Shown here one piece after another: positions 27,117 through 36,749 of a stretch of DNA of 64,000 nucleotides. The first letter of the stretch is position 1, and the number at the start of each line of letters is the position of its first letter. Made by a program: the position numbers and the translations under genes. The DNA comes from Pantoea vagans (lineage in GTDB: Bacteria; Pseudomonadota; Gammaproteobacteria; Enterobacterales; Enterobacteriaceae): positions 116,465 through 180,464 of the forward strand of contig NZ_CP038855.1 in assembly GCF_004792415.1 (NCBI RefSeq), given 5' to 3'. The notes beneath the pieces are model-generated. The model saw only the letters and a list, made by a program, of their open reading frames with translations. It had not been told where the DNA came from and made no database searches.

Positions 27117-29090
27117 TCAGCCTTTAACCTGCGCCCCGGAAAGCGTTTGTAACACTTTGAGCTGCGCGACCGCTTCCTGCATCGCATCCATTCCCTGCGT
27201 CAGTTCACGCAGGCTGCCGAGATGCTTCGCAATGTCGGCGCGCTCATGTCGGGTCTGCTGATTCATGGCCGCCAGCGTATCGGCCGCGCTGATACTGCGC
27301 TCCGCCATCTGTGCAGCCGTCTGCGCCGAGTCACTGGCCACCAGCCGGATACGTGAGATGGTGGTGACCGCCTCGCCAATGTTACTCGCCGTGGCTTCGG
27401 CCTGCTCTTTCGACGAATGTGCCAGACGACGAACTTCACCCGCGACCACCGCAAAGCCGCGGCCAGCCTCGCCTGCGCGTGCTGCTTCGACGGCGGCATT
27501 CAGCGCCAGGATGTTGGTCTGGAAAGCAATATTGCTGATGCCATGTGTAATCTCATTAATGCCATTCGAGATTTTTTCCAGATCGTCCAGCCCTTCATCC
27601 AGTCGGCCCTGCGCCTGCTGACTCTCAGTGGCGATATTGCTGATATTACGTATACTGCTTTCTGCAAGGCTCAGCGTTTCGCCCTGGCTATGCGTCGCCG
27701 TTTCGAGTACCGGTAGCGCCTCCATCAGCGGCGTCAGCGCCTGCTGATAGTTGATAACCCGATCCAGCACCCGCGTCTGAATGGTGTTCAGCGCTTCCCA
27801 GCGGCGTAACGCGCGCTGCGCGTAGTGGGCCGCATAGCCGGCATACTCCACCGGGAACTGGCTCATCGCTTTGACGTCATGATTGAAAAACACCAGCGCA
27901 GAAAGCGTCTGGTTGATAGGCACGCCCAGGATTTCACCAAAGCTGGAAAAACCGGCGGCGGCAATCCCTTTGAAGAAATGAGCATTGTGCAGCTTATCGG
28001 CATTACCGACACGACGCAGGATACAGTCGTTCATCAGAATCGCCGCGGGTTTGCCGTGCCGGGCGGTAAAAGCCTGCCATTCCTGCTGTGTCGCCTGTTT
28101 AAAGTCTTTTTCTTCCATCAGGAACAGCCGATCGCCAAACTCAAGGTCACAGAAAAACTGCACGCCACCCGCTTCAATTTTGGCGATTGAGCGAATAAAG
28201 TATTCGCCGCCGACTTTGACACCAAAGGTCAGCCCCTTCAGGCGTTCAGTCAGCTGCGCCTCGGTGCAGTTAAGATGCTCACACAGCGACGCCACAAACG
28301 GCTGCTGCTGTCCCTGGCGGTTAAACACGGAGGTGACCGTACGCGCAATCGGATCGGCTTCAGCAATCAGCCAGCTCTGCTCGCGTGGCGTGAAGTTCTG
28401 GCTTTTAAACGGTGCAAAGGATTTTCCTGCTGCCATCTGGCAGAACACGATGACGGCCTTGCCCTGCAGTACTCTGCCACCCGCACCAATCCAGGTGCCA
28501 TCAAAGCTAATTTTGCCACCGGCTGAACCGCCAATCGCCAGGCAGGGGAAGCGCCCGCTGTTATACCAGGCCTGCATCAGAAAGCCTTCTGACGCCGACA
28601 GGCCGTCGCAGTAAATCATCGCAAAAGTCCGATCGGCCGACAGCGGCATCCGCACCTGCAACCGCATCAGCTCCTGCTGGATGGCGGTGATACGCTGACT
28701 GGCGGTCTGCGTATCGGCAACATGCAGATCGACAATGTGCGTTTCATGGCTGGCGATCAACGTGTCGGGCAGCCAGAGATAGCTTCCTTCCGGGCCATTG
28801 CCATCACAGTAGGTGCTTTGCGATCGGCTGCTGCTCAGCGCACCATTGGAGGAAAGCGTCAGTACCGTCAGATCGGGGGTGTTAAAGCGCTGCCAGGCCT
28901 GACTGACCCGCTGAAAATCGGCTTCAGGCGGAACAAATGTCATCAGAATGCCGCCCGCGCGCGAGCTTAAACCCATGGAGGAGAGTGAATCTGGCAATGC
29001 ACGACAATCCCAGGTGCCATTCGCTGGCTGGCTGCTACGCCTGAGACGGGCAACAGGCAGGCGTCTTTTGATCGCCTTAATAATCGACAT
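27117..29090 (-). CDS. Soluble methyl-accepting chemoreceptor with FIST sensor domain
   Basis: 657 residues with no transmembrane helix. Residues of about 40-240 form a FIST N domain ([28 protein letters not shown]) and about 240-400 FIST C ([29 protein letters not shown]). The C-terminal 250 residues are an MCP signalling domain with the hairpin tip [22 protein letters not shown] and EVRRLA. There is no HAMP domain and no NWETF tail. FIST domains are thought to bind small ligands such as amino acids; here they should drive CheA from the cytoplasm. A good sigma-28 promoter at 29241-29267 supports expression with the flagellar regulon. Confidence 0.92.
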   Translation of the reverse strand: MSIIKAIKRRLPVARLRRSSQPANGTWDCRALPDSLSSMGLSSRAGGILMTFVPPEADFQRVSQAWQRFNTPDLTVLTLSSNGALSSSRSQSTYCDGNGPEGSYLWLPDTLIASHETHIVDLHVADTQTASQRITAIQQELMRLQVRMPLSADRTFAMIYCDGLSASEGFLMQAWYNSGRFPCLAIGGSAGGKISFDGTWIGAGGRVLQGKAVIVFCQMAAGKSFAPFKSQNFTPREQSWLIAEADPIARTVTSVFNRQGQQQPFVASLCEHLNCTEAQLTERLKGLTFGVKVGGEYFIRSIAKIEAGGVQFFCDLEFGDRLFLMEEKDFKQATQQEWQAFTARHGKPAAILMNDCILRRVGNADKLHNAHFFKGIAAAGFSSFGEILGVPINQTLSALVFFNHDVKAMSQFPVEYAGYAAHYAQRALRRWEALNTIQTRVLDRVINYQQALTPLMEALPVLETATHSQGETLSLAESSIRNISNIATESQQAQGRLDEGLDDLEKISNGINEITHGISNIAFQTNILALNAAVEAARAGEAGRGFAVVAGEVRRLAHSSKEQAEATASNIGEAVTTISRIRLVASDSAQTAAQMAERSISAADTLAAMNQQTRHERADIAKHLGSLRELTQGMDAMQEAVAQLKVLQTLSGAQVKG

Positions 29091-29240
29091 ATTATTATTT
29101 TCACTTTTATATGAGTAATTTACGCTTAAATTCGCGCTTACTGGTGTGTAGAAGGAGGGCTAAATGCAGGTCCGTTCGCGTTCAGAACTCGTCGCTGAGT
29201 GCCGGGTTCATCATTGAGTGGCGCGCTCAACGCCATTGGG
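29091..29240 (-). other. Long 5' leader of the FIST chemoreceptor
   Basis: About 145 bases between the predicted sigma-28 start and the ATG, with no obvious gene. It is part of the 435-base interval up to 29525, in which I see nothing else besides the promoter. Confidence 0.4.
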
Positions 29241-29267
29241 TTATCGCCACCAGCGGGAAAACCTTTA
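29241..29267 (-). promoter_or_regulatory. Sigma-28 (FliA) promoter of the FIST chemoreceptor
   Basis: On the minus strand TAAAGGTT, an 11-base spacer and GGCGATAA. The FliA consensus is TAAAGTTT-N11-GCCGATAA, so each half matches at 7 of 8 positions with exact spacing. The downstream gene is a chemoreceptor, as expected for this regulon. Confidence 0.8.
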
Positions 29268-29525
29268 GCGATTGCTGCGGTTGGTTTAATGAATGAAGTT
29301 GTTACATTTTAGCAGCATAAAATAAGCCGGGACAGGACTCTGGCGGGCAGATGTAAAGCTGTGCTGGTGACTGAAGATTACTTTTTGCGATGCAGACTCA
29401 CCCGTTTTTAATGACCTGGTTCTCTTTTATTGTGGCTGTCGGAAAAAGAGAGCGCTCAGAGGGTTATTCTGCCGCTTCAAGGCGCCTCTCTTAATCAGGC
29501 TAAAAAAGGAGCAGCGCTCTACTCA

Positions 29526-29819
29526 TTATGCACTCTGCTCCTGCCAGTGCCGCTCGCAGCGCTCCCGTGCTTCGGCAGGCAAATCGCGTAAATCAGGCAG
29601 CGTATCGCCGGAACCGTAGCCCATTGATGCCGTTGCTTCCTGCTGTTCATCCTGCGCGGCGAAGCTGATTTTCTCCTCCAGTTTCTGCCAGCCGTCGCCC
29701 TGCTGCCGGGAGATCACAGCAAAAGTGGGCGTCTGTGCATCATCGCCGTAGATTTCATATTTCTGCTTCTGCTCGTCAGAACCAAACTCAAGCGTGTCGA
29801 TTAACGTCGCGTCGCTCAT
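29526..29819 (-). CDS. Small acidic hypothetical protein
   Basis: 97 residues with a clear AAGGAG ribosome site before the ATG. The sequence is acidic and glutamine-rich (LEFGSDEQKQKYEIYGDD, AAQDEQQEATASMGYGSGDTLPDLRDLPAEARERCERHWQ) with no signal peptide, membrane segment or motif I recognise. It is probably cytosolic. It stands alone, near the KGG-repeat stress protein gene, which is the only hint of context. Confidence 0.65.
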   Translation of the reverse strand: MSDATLIDTLEFGSDEQKQKYEIYGDDAQTPTFAVISRQQGDGWQKLEEKISFAAQDEQQEATASMGYGSGDTLPDLRDLPAEARERCERHWQEQSA

Positions 29820-30020
29820 AGCATTCTCCTTTTTCGTCAGGCCTTTAAGCGTAGTTCATCGGTCTTTGCCCTGCTGTGGCGAACAGGCAGCCGAAGTTTA
29901 ATCTCTGCCTTATCAAGGCCTTTACGCCGGGCATTTGCATAAACGAAGCGGGCGACTATGCTTCCTGGTGTGACTAGCTAGTCCTTTTTATCTAATGGAA
30001 CATTGATATGAGGTCTTCCT

Positions 30021-30194
30021 ATGACACAACAGAAATACAGAGGTGGTGCCGGTAATTTTGCCAACGATCCGGAACGTGCGAGTGAAGCTGGCAGTGCAGG
30101 AGGCAAGGTCAGTGGGGGCAATTTCAAAAACGATCATGAAAAAGCCAGGGAAGCCGGTCGGAAAGGAGGCAAGATTAGTCGCCGTCCTTCTAAG
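30021..30194 (+). CDS. KGG-repeat stress-induced protein (YciG-like)
   Basis: 57 residues, short but convincing. It contains the paired family repeats GGAGNFANDPERASEAGSAGGKVSGGNFKNDH split over two units and ends with a third GRKGGK. This is the pattern of YciG/GsiB-type hydrophilic stress proteins that are induced by the general stress response. A GAGG ribosome site lies 9 bases before the ATG. CTATGCT at about 29955 resembles a stationary-phase -10 element, but no more than that can be said. The residues after the last repeat (ISPPSF) are not conserved. Confidence 0.85.
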
Positions 30195-30424
30195 TAATTC
30201 TGAATAAAGCGCTTTAGGACGTTTTACGCCATGGAGTGGCATCTCTCCCGAGTGAATCCACGCCGATGTTCGTCCCTCCTCTCTCCACCATAAAATACTT
30301 TTACGCTATTTCACCTCTCTGGTATTCGCAACCCGGATAGCAGGTCTGACGGCACGCTTTATTTCCAGTCGCAGGAACCGTGATTTCAGCCCGCCTGTCC
30401 TGTCCGACAGACGAGCTGAGAGCG

Positions 30425-33400
30425 TTATTTTGCGTCACGATGCCGGGTCAGGTAGTGCTTCACCAGCACAAAGAACAGCGGAACGAAGAACAGAGCCAGC
30501 ACGGTACCCGCCAGCGTGCCGCCAATGATACCGGTGCCGATAGCGATGCGGCTGTTGGCACCGGCACCGGTCGCCACCGCCAGCGGGATCACCCCGGCGA
30601 TAAAGGCCAGTGAGGTCATCATAATCGGTCGCAGGCGGGTTCGCGCCGCCAGCAACGCCGCAGCACTCAGCGAACTGCCCCGACGCACCGCATCCTCGGC
30701 AAATTCGATAATCAGTATCGCATTTTTGGACGTCAGCCCGACCGTGGTCAGTAACGCCACCTGGAAGTAGATATCGTTGCTTAATCCGCGCAGCGCCACG
30801 GCCAGCACCGTACCCAGTACACCGAGTGGCACCGCTAACAGCACGGAGAACGGCACCGACCAGCTCTCATACAGCGCCGCCAGGCAGAGGAAAACCACCA
30901 GAATCGAGATCGCATAAAGCGTGGTCGACTGCCCGCCTGCCTGCTTCTCCTGCAGTGAAAGTCCGCTCCACGCACCCGTCGTACCGGCCGGTAGTTCATT
31001 CGCCAGCCGCTCAATGGTGTTCATGGCATCACCGGAACTGAAGCCTTCGGCGTTTTGTCCCTGGATTTCATAGGAGGCAGAACCGTTGTAGCGGTTAAGA
31101 CTTTCCGGCCCCATGGTCCAGCGGGTCGAGGCAAATGCGGAGAACGGCGTCATGGTGCCTTCACTGTTACGGATGTACCACTTATCCAGATCCGATGGCG
31201 CAGAGCGATACTGACCATCGCCCTGCAGATAAACGCGTTTCACCCGGCCACGATCGATAAAATCATTGATGTACGCTCCACCCCAGGCGCTGGTCAGCGT
31301 GTCGGTCACATCATCCAGCTGGAGTCCCAATGCCACCGCTTTGCTGGTATCGATATCAATCTGCAGCTGCGGGGTTTGTGGCAGGATATTTGCCCGCACA
31401 CCGATCAGATCCGGGCTTTGTGCGGCGCTCTGTAACAGCTGATCGCGCAGGCTACCCAGCTGCTCACGGGTAGTGCCACCACTGGCCAGCAGCTCATAGG
31501 TGAAGCCATTATTCTGCCCCAGCCCCGGCACCGACGGCGGCGTCAGCGCAAAGATCTGTGCATCCCGAATCGACGCAAGCGCATAGGTGGCACGTCCGGC
31601 AATCGCTTCAGCAGAGTTCTCACTGCCGGGTCGCTGGTCCCAGTTTTTAAGCTTGATAAACGCCATACCGGCATTCTGCGCCGCACCGCTGAAGTTAAAG
31701 CCGTTGATGGTAAAGACCACATCAATGTTCTGTTTCTCCTCCGTCAGAAACCAGTCAACGATCTGCTTATTAACGGCCTCGGTGCGGCTGGCCGTGGCGC
31801 CCGCCGGCAACGTCGCCTGAAGCATAATGCTGCCCTGATCTTCGGTCGGCAGGAAACTACCCGGCAGTCGGGTGAACATCACAAACAGTACCACGCCCAT
31901 TGCGGCGTAAAGTGACACCATGATGAGCGGACGACGCAACGTGCTCACCACTTTGTAACGATACTGACGCTCGGTGGCAGCATAAAAGCGGTTAAATCCG
32001 CCGAAGAAGCCTTTACGATGGGGTGCTGTTGGCCGCAGCAGCATGCCACACAGCGCAGGCGTCAGGGTCAGCGCCACCACCACAGAGAAGGTCATGGCGG
32101 CTATGATAGTGACGGAGAACTGCCGGTAGATCACGCCAGTTGAGCCGGCGAAAAAGGCCATAGGCAGAAAGACAGCGGAAAGCACCAGCGCGATAGCCAC
32201 CAGCGCACCGGAGATCTCTTTCATCGACTTTTCCGTTGCCTCACGCGCCGGCAGACCTTCGTCATGCATAATGCGCTCGACGTTTTCCACCACCACGATC
32301 GCATCATCCACCAGCAGGCCGATGGCCAGCACCATCGCAAACAGCGTCAGGGTATTAATGGTATAGCCGCACAGCGCCAGCACGCCAAAGGTGCCAAGCA
32401 GCACGACCGGCACCGCCAGCGCCGGGATCAGCGTGGCGCGGATGTTCTGCAGGAACAGGTACATCACCACCACCACCAGTGCGATCGCCTCGATCAGGGT
32501 GATGACCACATCCTCAACGGAGATTTTGATGAAATCAGTACTGTCGAGGGCATAGGCCACTTCGTAACCTTCCGGCATAGAATGGCGATATTCTTCAACT
32601 TTGTTTTTGACCAGCGTCGCCGTGGCCAGCGCATTCGCACCTGGTGCCAGCATTACGCCGACCCCCGCCGCAGGATGCCCGTTGAGTCGGGTGGTCATGT
32701 CATAAGATTCGCCGCCCAGCTCCACCCGCGCCACATCCCCTACCCGCACGATGGCACCGCTTTTATCACTTTTAACAATGATGTTGCGGAATTGCTCAGG
32801 TGTCTGCAGTCGCGACTGCGCTCTGACCGTGGCGGTAAGTTGCTGATTGTCGGGTGATGGCAGACCACCGATTTTGCCGGCTGAAACCTGAATGTTCTGC
32901 GAGCGTATCGCTGCCGACACGTCGGAGGGCTGCAACGCATAAGAGTTTAGCTTGAAGGGATCGAGCCAGATGCGCATCGCGTACTGTCCGCCGAACACCT
33001 GGATGTCACCGACGCCTTCGGTCCTGGCCAGCGGCTCCTGCATATTGCTGACCAGCCAGTCACCAATATCGGTGCTGTTGCTTTTGCCTGTCGTGTCATA
33101 CAGTCCCATCACCAGCAGGAAGTTCGACTGCGATTTGGTCACGGTGACGCCAAGCTGCTGCACCTCGCTGGGCAGACGCGAGAGCGCCTGCTGCACCTTG
33201 TTCTGCACCTGCACCTGTGCGGTATCCGGATCGGTGCCCTGACTGAAGGTGACGGTGACCGACACATTCCCCTGCGAGCTGCTGCTGGAGGTAAAATAGA
33301 GCAGATTATCCAGCCCGGTCAGCTGCTGCTCAATCACCTGAGTGACGCTGTTCTCCAGCGTCTCCGCAGAGGCACCGGTGTAAGTTGCACTGATATTCAC

Positions 33401-33529
33401 CGAGGGCGGTGCAACATCGGGATATTGTTCAACCGGCAGCAGCGTAATAGAGAGCGCGCCAAGCAACATAATTAAAATGGCAACAACCCATGCGAAGACG
33501 GGGCGATAAATAAAAAAACGAGAAAACAT
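30425..33529 (-). CDS. RND multidrug efflux permease (AcrB/HAE1 family)
   Basis: 1034 residues from the ATG at 33529 (MFSRFFIYRPVFAWVVAILIM), which aligns with AcrB; the longer frame from 33586 is unlikely. It has twelve transmembrane helices, the proton-relay pair in LLVDDAIVVVENVER, the conserved lysine in GLTSKNAILIIEFAED, and the large periplasmic loops of the hydrophobe/amphiphile exporters. It closely follows AcrB/MexB in sequence. No adaptor (AcrA-like) or TolC gene is adjacent, so it would have to use an adaptor encoded elsewhere, for instance on the chromosome. Confidence 0.95.
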   Translation of the reverse strand: MFSRFFIYRPVFAWVVAILIMLLGALSITLLPVEQYPDVAPPSVNISATYTGASAETLENSVTQVIEQQLTGLDNLLYFTSSSSSQGNVSVTVTFSQGTDPDTAQVQVQNKVQQALSRLPSEVQQLGVTVTKSQSNFLLVMGLYDTTGKSNSTDIGDWLVSNMQEPLARTEGVGDIQVFGGQYAMRIWLDPFKLNSYALQPSDVSAAIRSQNIQVSAGKIGGLPSPDNQQLTATVRAQSRLQTPEQFRNIIVKSDKSGAIVRVGDVARVELGGESYDMTTRLNGHPAAGVGVMLAPGANALATATLVKNKVEEYRHSMPEGYEVAYALDSTDFIKISVEDVVITLIEAIALVVVVMYLFLQNIRATLIPALAVPVVLLGTFGVLALCGYTINTLTLFAMVLAIGLLVDDAIVVVENVERIMHDEGLPAREATEKSMKEISGALVAIALVLSAVFLPMAFFAGSTGVIYRQFSVTIIAAMTFSVVVALTLTPALCGMLLRPTAPHRKGFFGGFNRFYAATERQYRYKVVSTLRRPLIMVSLYAAMGVVLFVMFTRLPGSFLPTEDQGSIMLQATLPAGATASRTEAVNKQIVDWFLTEEKQNIDVVFTINGFNFSGAAQNAGMAFIKLKNWDQRPGSENSAEAIAGRATYALASIRDAQIFALTPPSVPGLGQNNGFTYELLASGGTTREQLGSLRDQLLQSAAQSPDLIGVRANILPQTPQLQIDIDTSKAVALGLQLDDVTDTLTSAWGGAYINDFIDRGRVKRVYLQGDGQYRSAPSDLDKWYIRNSEGTMTPFSAFASTRWTMGPESLNRYNGSASYEIQGQNAEGFSSGDAMNTIERLANELPAGTTGAWSGLSLQEKQAGGQSTTLYAISILVVFLCLAALYESWSVPFSVLLAVPLGVLGTVLAVALRGLSNDIYFQVALLTTVGLTSKNAILIIEFAEDAVRRGSSLSAAALLAARTRLRPIMMTSLAFIAGVIPLAVATGAGANSRIAIGTGIIGGTLAGTVLALFFVPLFFVLVKHYLTRHRDAK

Positions 33530-33814
33530 CAGCGGGATCTCTTCCTTTGGGGCGGGAGCAAGACCTGCATTCCTGCAGGTCAACAAACTGCGTTGATTAT
33601 AGGTTGTTACATCCGGTTAAACATCCTGACGTTATCTTTTCCTGTACAGGGCCGATTGCGACGCTGTGCCGCCAGTTCGCTTTGTAGCAGCCAGAACGGG
33701 TCACTTCCGGCGTGGTTGCCAAAAACCTTGGTGTGGAACGCATCTGATGATGCACTGAGCAAAATGGTCATCCCTGACTATCCTGAAATAAAGGATATTA
33801 ACCAGGAGAGAACA

Positions 33815-33982
33815 ATGAAATTTTTCTACTTCGTTTCGCTTATCGCCTCTGCACTCTATTTACTGATCTTCCTGCCCAAACTCCGCACCCGCCGTGAACC
33901 TATTGCCTACTGGGGATGCTGGATTTATCTGGGAGCTAACGCGATTTTCTGGGCGGTTTATGGCGTGCGGCACTACATTTAG
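33815..33982 (+). CDS. Small two-helix inner membrane protein
   Basis: 55 residues from the ATG at 33815, which has an AGGAGAG ribosome site; a frame extending back to 33593 is not credible. Two hydrophobic segments (FYFVSLIASALYLLIFLP and IAYWGCWIYLGANAIFWAVYG) are joined by a short basic loop (KLRTRREP), giving a hairpin with the loop in the cytoplasm. Not a family I can name. It is an isolated gene between the RND pump and a transcription regulator. Confidence 0.7.
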   Translation: MKFFYFVSLIASALYLLIFLPKLRTRREPIAYWGCWIYLGANAIFWAVYGVRHYI

Positions 33983-34152
33983 CGTGGAATTTTAAGCAAA
34001 GCGGTAAATAGTGGTCTTCATGATTATATCATTCTGATTATTAATAATATTTATTTTGTGATTTCTTCATAGCTATGGAAGTTTTATTATCTGGAATAAT
34101 ATAATAACCACAGTAAAATCGTCGTTTTTTCCCCAACTGGAGGAGATGATCG

Positions 34153-34434
34153 ATGGCGCATAAAACATTGGCTGAGATGAAAGCCAGACTCATGCAAAGA
34201 GATGATTTTCAGGCTGCCTATGAAGCTGAAGCACGCAAAGAGCGACTACAGGCCTTGTTAGCCGAGTGGCGCAGTCATGCCGGATTAAAGAGTGCTGATG
34301 TAGCAGCCAGAATGGGCATTGCCCCCTCTACGCTCTCACGTATGGAAAAAAACATTACATCAGCCAGCGTCGAGAATCTCTCCAGATATGCGAGAGCGTG
34401 TGGCGTTAAAGCAGCTACTCTATTTTTCAGCTAA
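34153..34434 (+). CDS. XRE-family DNA-binding protein (antitoxin-like)
   Basis: 93 residues behind a strong GGAGGAG site. A helix-turn-helix (GLKSADVAARMGIAPSTLSRMEKNITSASVENLSRYARACGV) occupies the C-terminal two thirds. The N-terminal LAEMKARLMQRDDFQAAYEAE is typical of HigA-type and related antitoxins. No toxin gene is adjacent: upstream is the two-helix membrane protein and downstream is yajD. It may be an orphan or a stand-alone regulator. Confidence 0.85.
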   Translation: MAHKTLAEMKARLMQRDDFQAAYEAEARKERLQALLAEWRSHAGLKSADVAARMGIAPSTLSRMEKNITSASVENLSRYARACGVKAATLFFS

Positions 34435-34551
34435 TACCCTGGTTTCATGGCTTCTCTGCATACAGAACAGGAGGATTTCTCCTCGGGTTCCGTTGTGGGA
34501 TATAGTGACTGCACTATCGTGAACACCTCTGCAAAACAGGTAATAACTGCA

Positions 34552-34899
34552 ATGGCTCTGATCCCCAAAAACTATTCGCGGCTGGAAAGCGGCTACCGTG
34601 AAAAAGCACTTAAAATCTATCCGTGGGTGTGTGGGCGCTGCTCACGAGAATTTGTTTATTCAAATCTGCGCGAGCTGACGGTTCACCATATCGATCACGA
34701 CCACACTAATAATCCGGAAGATGGCAGCAACTGGGAGTTGTTGTGTCTCTATTGTCACGATCACGAGCACTCAAAGTACACTGAGGCTGACCAGTATGGC
34801 ACCCGCGTGGTGGCTGGCGAGGATGCACAAAAAGATGTGGGTGAAGCGACCTACAATCCGTTTGCCGATCTGAAGTCGATGCTGAATAAGAAGAAGTAA
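34552..34899 (+). CDS. yajD: YajD HNH-nuclease-family protein
   Basis: 115 residues from the ATG at 34552 (MALIPKNYSRLESGYREKALKIYPWVCGRCSREF), exactly the length of E. coli YajD and almost identical to it as I remember it. The HNH core is LTVHHIDHDHTNNPEDGSNWELLCLYCHDHEH, with two C-x2-C pairs binding zinc. The start is fixed by homology; the frame extends upstream to 34447 but has no good start there. A palindrome (ATAGTG-ACTG-CACTAT, 34502-34517) lies just upstream. Function is a predicted nuclease, unproven. Confidence 0.95.
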   Translation: MALIPKNYSRLESGYREKALKIYPWVCGRCSREFVYSNLRELTVHHIDHDHTNNPEDGSNWELLCLYCHDHEHSKYTEADQYGTRVVAGEDAQKDVGEATYNPFADLKSMLNKKK

Positions 34900-34943
34900 C
34901 CGCTGAATGTTGAGCCTGTCAGGACAACAACGAGCTGACAGGC

Positions 34944-35681
34944 TCAGCCCCGTTCCGTACCTGCCGCATAAAAATCCCCCTGCAACTGGCAGGCCCGCGT
35001 TGCGCTATCCAGATCCAGACAGAGATCGACATCCTCCTGAAATCCGCGCTGGTGAAGTTCCAGGGCTGAAGCGCATTCGCGAAGAGATAACAGATTCAGC
35101 TGCCGCCAGGCGGCAACCGCGCCTGCTGCTTCAGGGGAGCAACGGTCATGCCCGATGGCTGCAATAATGCCACCGGCTGCAGCATAGTCCTCTATGGCCG
35201 GGCGAAGCGTGCCATCGGGCCAGCGCTCTCCACAGGGGATAACCAGAATACGCCCGAAGTTGCGACAGGCCTTTGCTGTCTGCGTGAGATTCCTGAAACA
35301 GCCGCTGAATACAGTGACGCCCGCAGCCATATCACGGGCCAGGAATGAAATCGTTGATCCATTGGGAGACGGCAGAACCAGCTTCTCGCCCTGTTCTATT
35401 GTCCGAATCGAGGCCGGAGAGAGACTAAAACCGCCTGCGTCAGACAGTCTGTCGTAGCTGGCGAGTCGTGCGCCGATGTTGTTTGCAAAACCGATGGCAG
35501 ATGCATTTTTCCATGGATAAGGATAAACCTGTGCGCCATTATCGACCGCCAGGCTGACACAGGTAGAGAAGGACATCACATCGACGATAATGATGCACTC
35601 CACATCTTTTGCCGCGTAGCGGACGGCAGCATCGCCCCACTCAAGACGAACGTTAAATCTCTCCTGATCCCACCATTGCAT
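34944..35681 (-). CDS. ComB-like 2-phosphosulfolactate phosphatase family protein
   Basis: 245 residues, GGAGG ribosome site. The sequence follows the ComB family: IIVDVMSFSTCVSLAVDNGAQVYPY near the start, LVLPSPNGSTISFLA, VFSGCFRNLTQTAKAC, and VIPCGERWPDGTLRPAIEDYAAAGGII. ComB acts in archaeal coenzyme M synthesis, a pathway absent in enterobacteria, so the substrate here is likely a different phosphate ester. It is a single gene convergent with yajD. The family call is firm; the reaction is not. Confidence 0.85.
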   Translation of the reverse strand: MQWWDQERFNVRLEWGDAAVRYAAKDVECIIIVDVMSFSTCVSLAVDNGAQVYPYPWKNASAIGFANNIGARLASYDRLSDAGGFSLSPASIRTIEQGEKLVLPSPNGSTISFLARDMAAGVTVFSGCFRNLTQTAKACRNFGRILVIPCGERWPDGTLRPAIEDYAAAGGIIAAIGHDRCSPEAAGAVAAWRQLNLLSLRECASALELHQRGFQEDVDLCLDLDSATRACQLQGDFYAAGTERG

Positions 35682-35879
35682 ATCTCATCCTCCGTTACAG
35701 CCTGTCAGGTGTGCGCCGCTCAATCCACGACACGCCATTGGCGGATCATCCCCGATTAAGTTATCAGCACAGTCAAAGTACATTGAAGTTATTACCGACA
35801 CTAAAAATTGAGGGCCAGTAACCTGGCCTTGTATAGTTAGTCAGGGCTTCAGACTTTTCAATAATAACCAGAGCGCAGA

Positions 35880-36221
35880 ATGATGATTTCAAAAGAGAAT
35901 GCAGAACACTATAGCTGGGGTGACGGGTGTGATGGCTGGTATCTGATGAACCGCAAAGATATGTTAGTCATTCATGAAAAAATGCCGCCCGGCACCCGTG
36001 AAAAAAGACACTATCATGCTTCATCCCGGCAGTTTTTCTTTGTTCTTCAGGGCGTGCTGTCGATGGAGCTGGAGGGCGAAGTGCATGATATCAGTGCGCA
36101 ACAGGGAATCGAAATTCCGCCACACGCTAAACACCAGGCCAGAAATAACAGCGATGCGCCAGTAGAATTTATTGTAATTTCTCATCCGACAACACGAGGC
36201 GATCGTACTGACCTCTCCTGA
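35880..36221 (+). CDS. Cupin-domain protein
   Basis: 113 residues (112 from the second of two adjacent ATG codons). It carries cupin motif 1, PPGTREKRHYHASSRQFFFVLQGVLSMELEG, with two histidines and a glutamine in place of the usual glutamate, and motif 2, IPPHAKHQARNNSD. A metal site is therefore probably present. Single-domain cupins of this size are isomerases, dioxygenases or sensors; the function here cannot be decided. Confidence 0.85.
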   Translation: MMISKENAEHYSWGDGCDGWYLMNRKDMLVIHEKMPPGTREKRHYHASSRQFFFVLQGVLSMELEGEVHDISAQQGIEIPPHAKHQARNNSDAPVEFIVISHPTTRGDRTDLS

Positions 36222-36749
36222 TCGGCCAGCAGCGTCGGGCAATGGCGCTGTCTCATGATGTGGACAGATACCGGCTGAACGATAGTTTAAATACCAGAAC
36301 GGCTTATTAATTTGTGCGGTAATAACGACCCGTTATATTTCCCCGACTCCCGTTACGCTAATAATACCGTTGTGAATATTCTTTTTGTTTTAGCGTACAG
36401 ATGGGAATATTAACCGTAATGACTTTACCTGCAAGAAATCATATTAATTAAATATCACAGACGTGAAATCGCATCATTATGTTTTTATATCAATGCGTTA
36501 CTTGCGATCACCTCATTGCCAGCCATAACCGCCTTACTGTTCCTGATAAATTCCCCATGAGATAAAACACGGCCGTCTCGTTTATTATTGCGTCACCCTC
36601 ACGCTTATTTCATACCAGAAAAACAGAGCGCACGGCCCTACCGAAACATTTTGAGAAAAAATTTCGCTGAATAATAGCCAGAATCCACGTTGCTGTTCCC
36701 TTTTATGTACCAGGCTTAGCCAATAACAATAGAGACAATGTGGAGCATT
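36222..36749. other. Interval before the YdeP-like gene
   Basis: About 0.5 kb with AT-rich stretches around 36300-36480 and no convincing gene. It should carry the promoter of the molybdoenzyme gene. Nothing else recognised. Confidence 0.4.

Noticed and set aside
32264..32857. 197-codon open frame on the plus strand
   Set aside because: Antisense to the RND pump gene; composition (many H, Q and R) is typical of a shadow frame.
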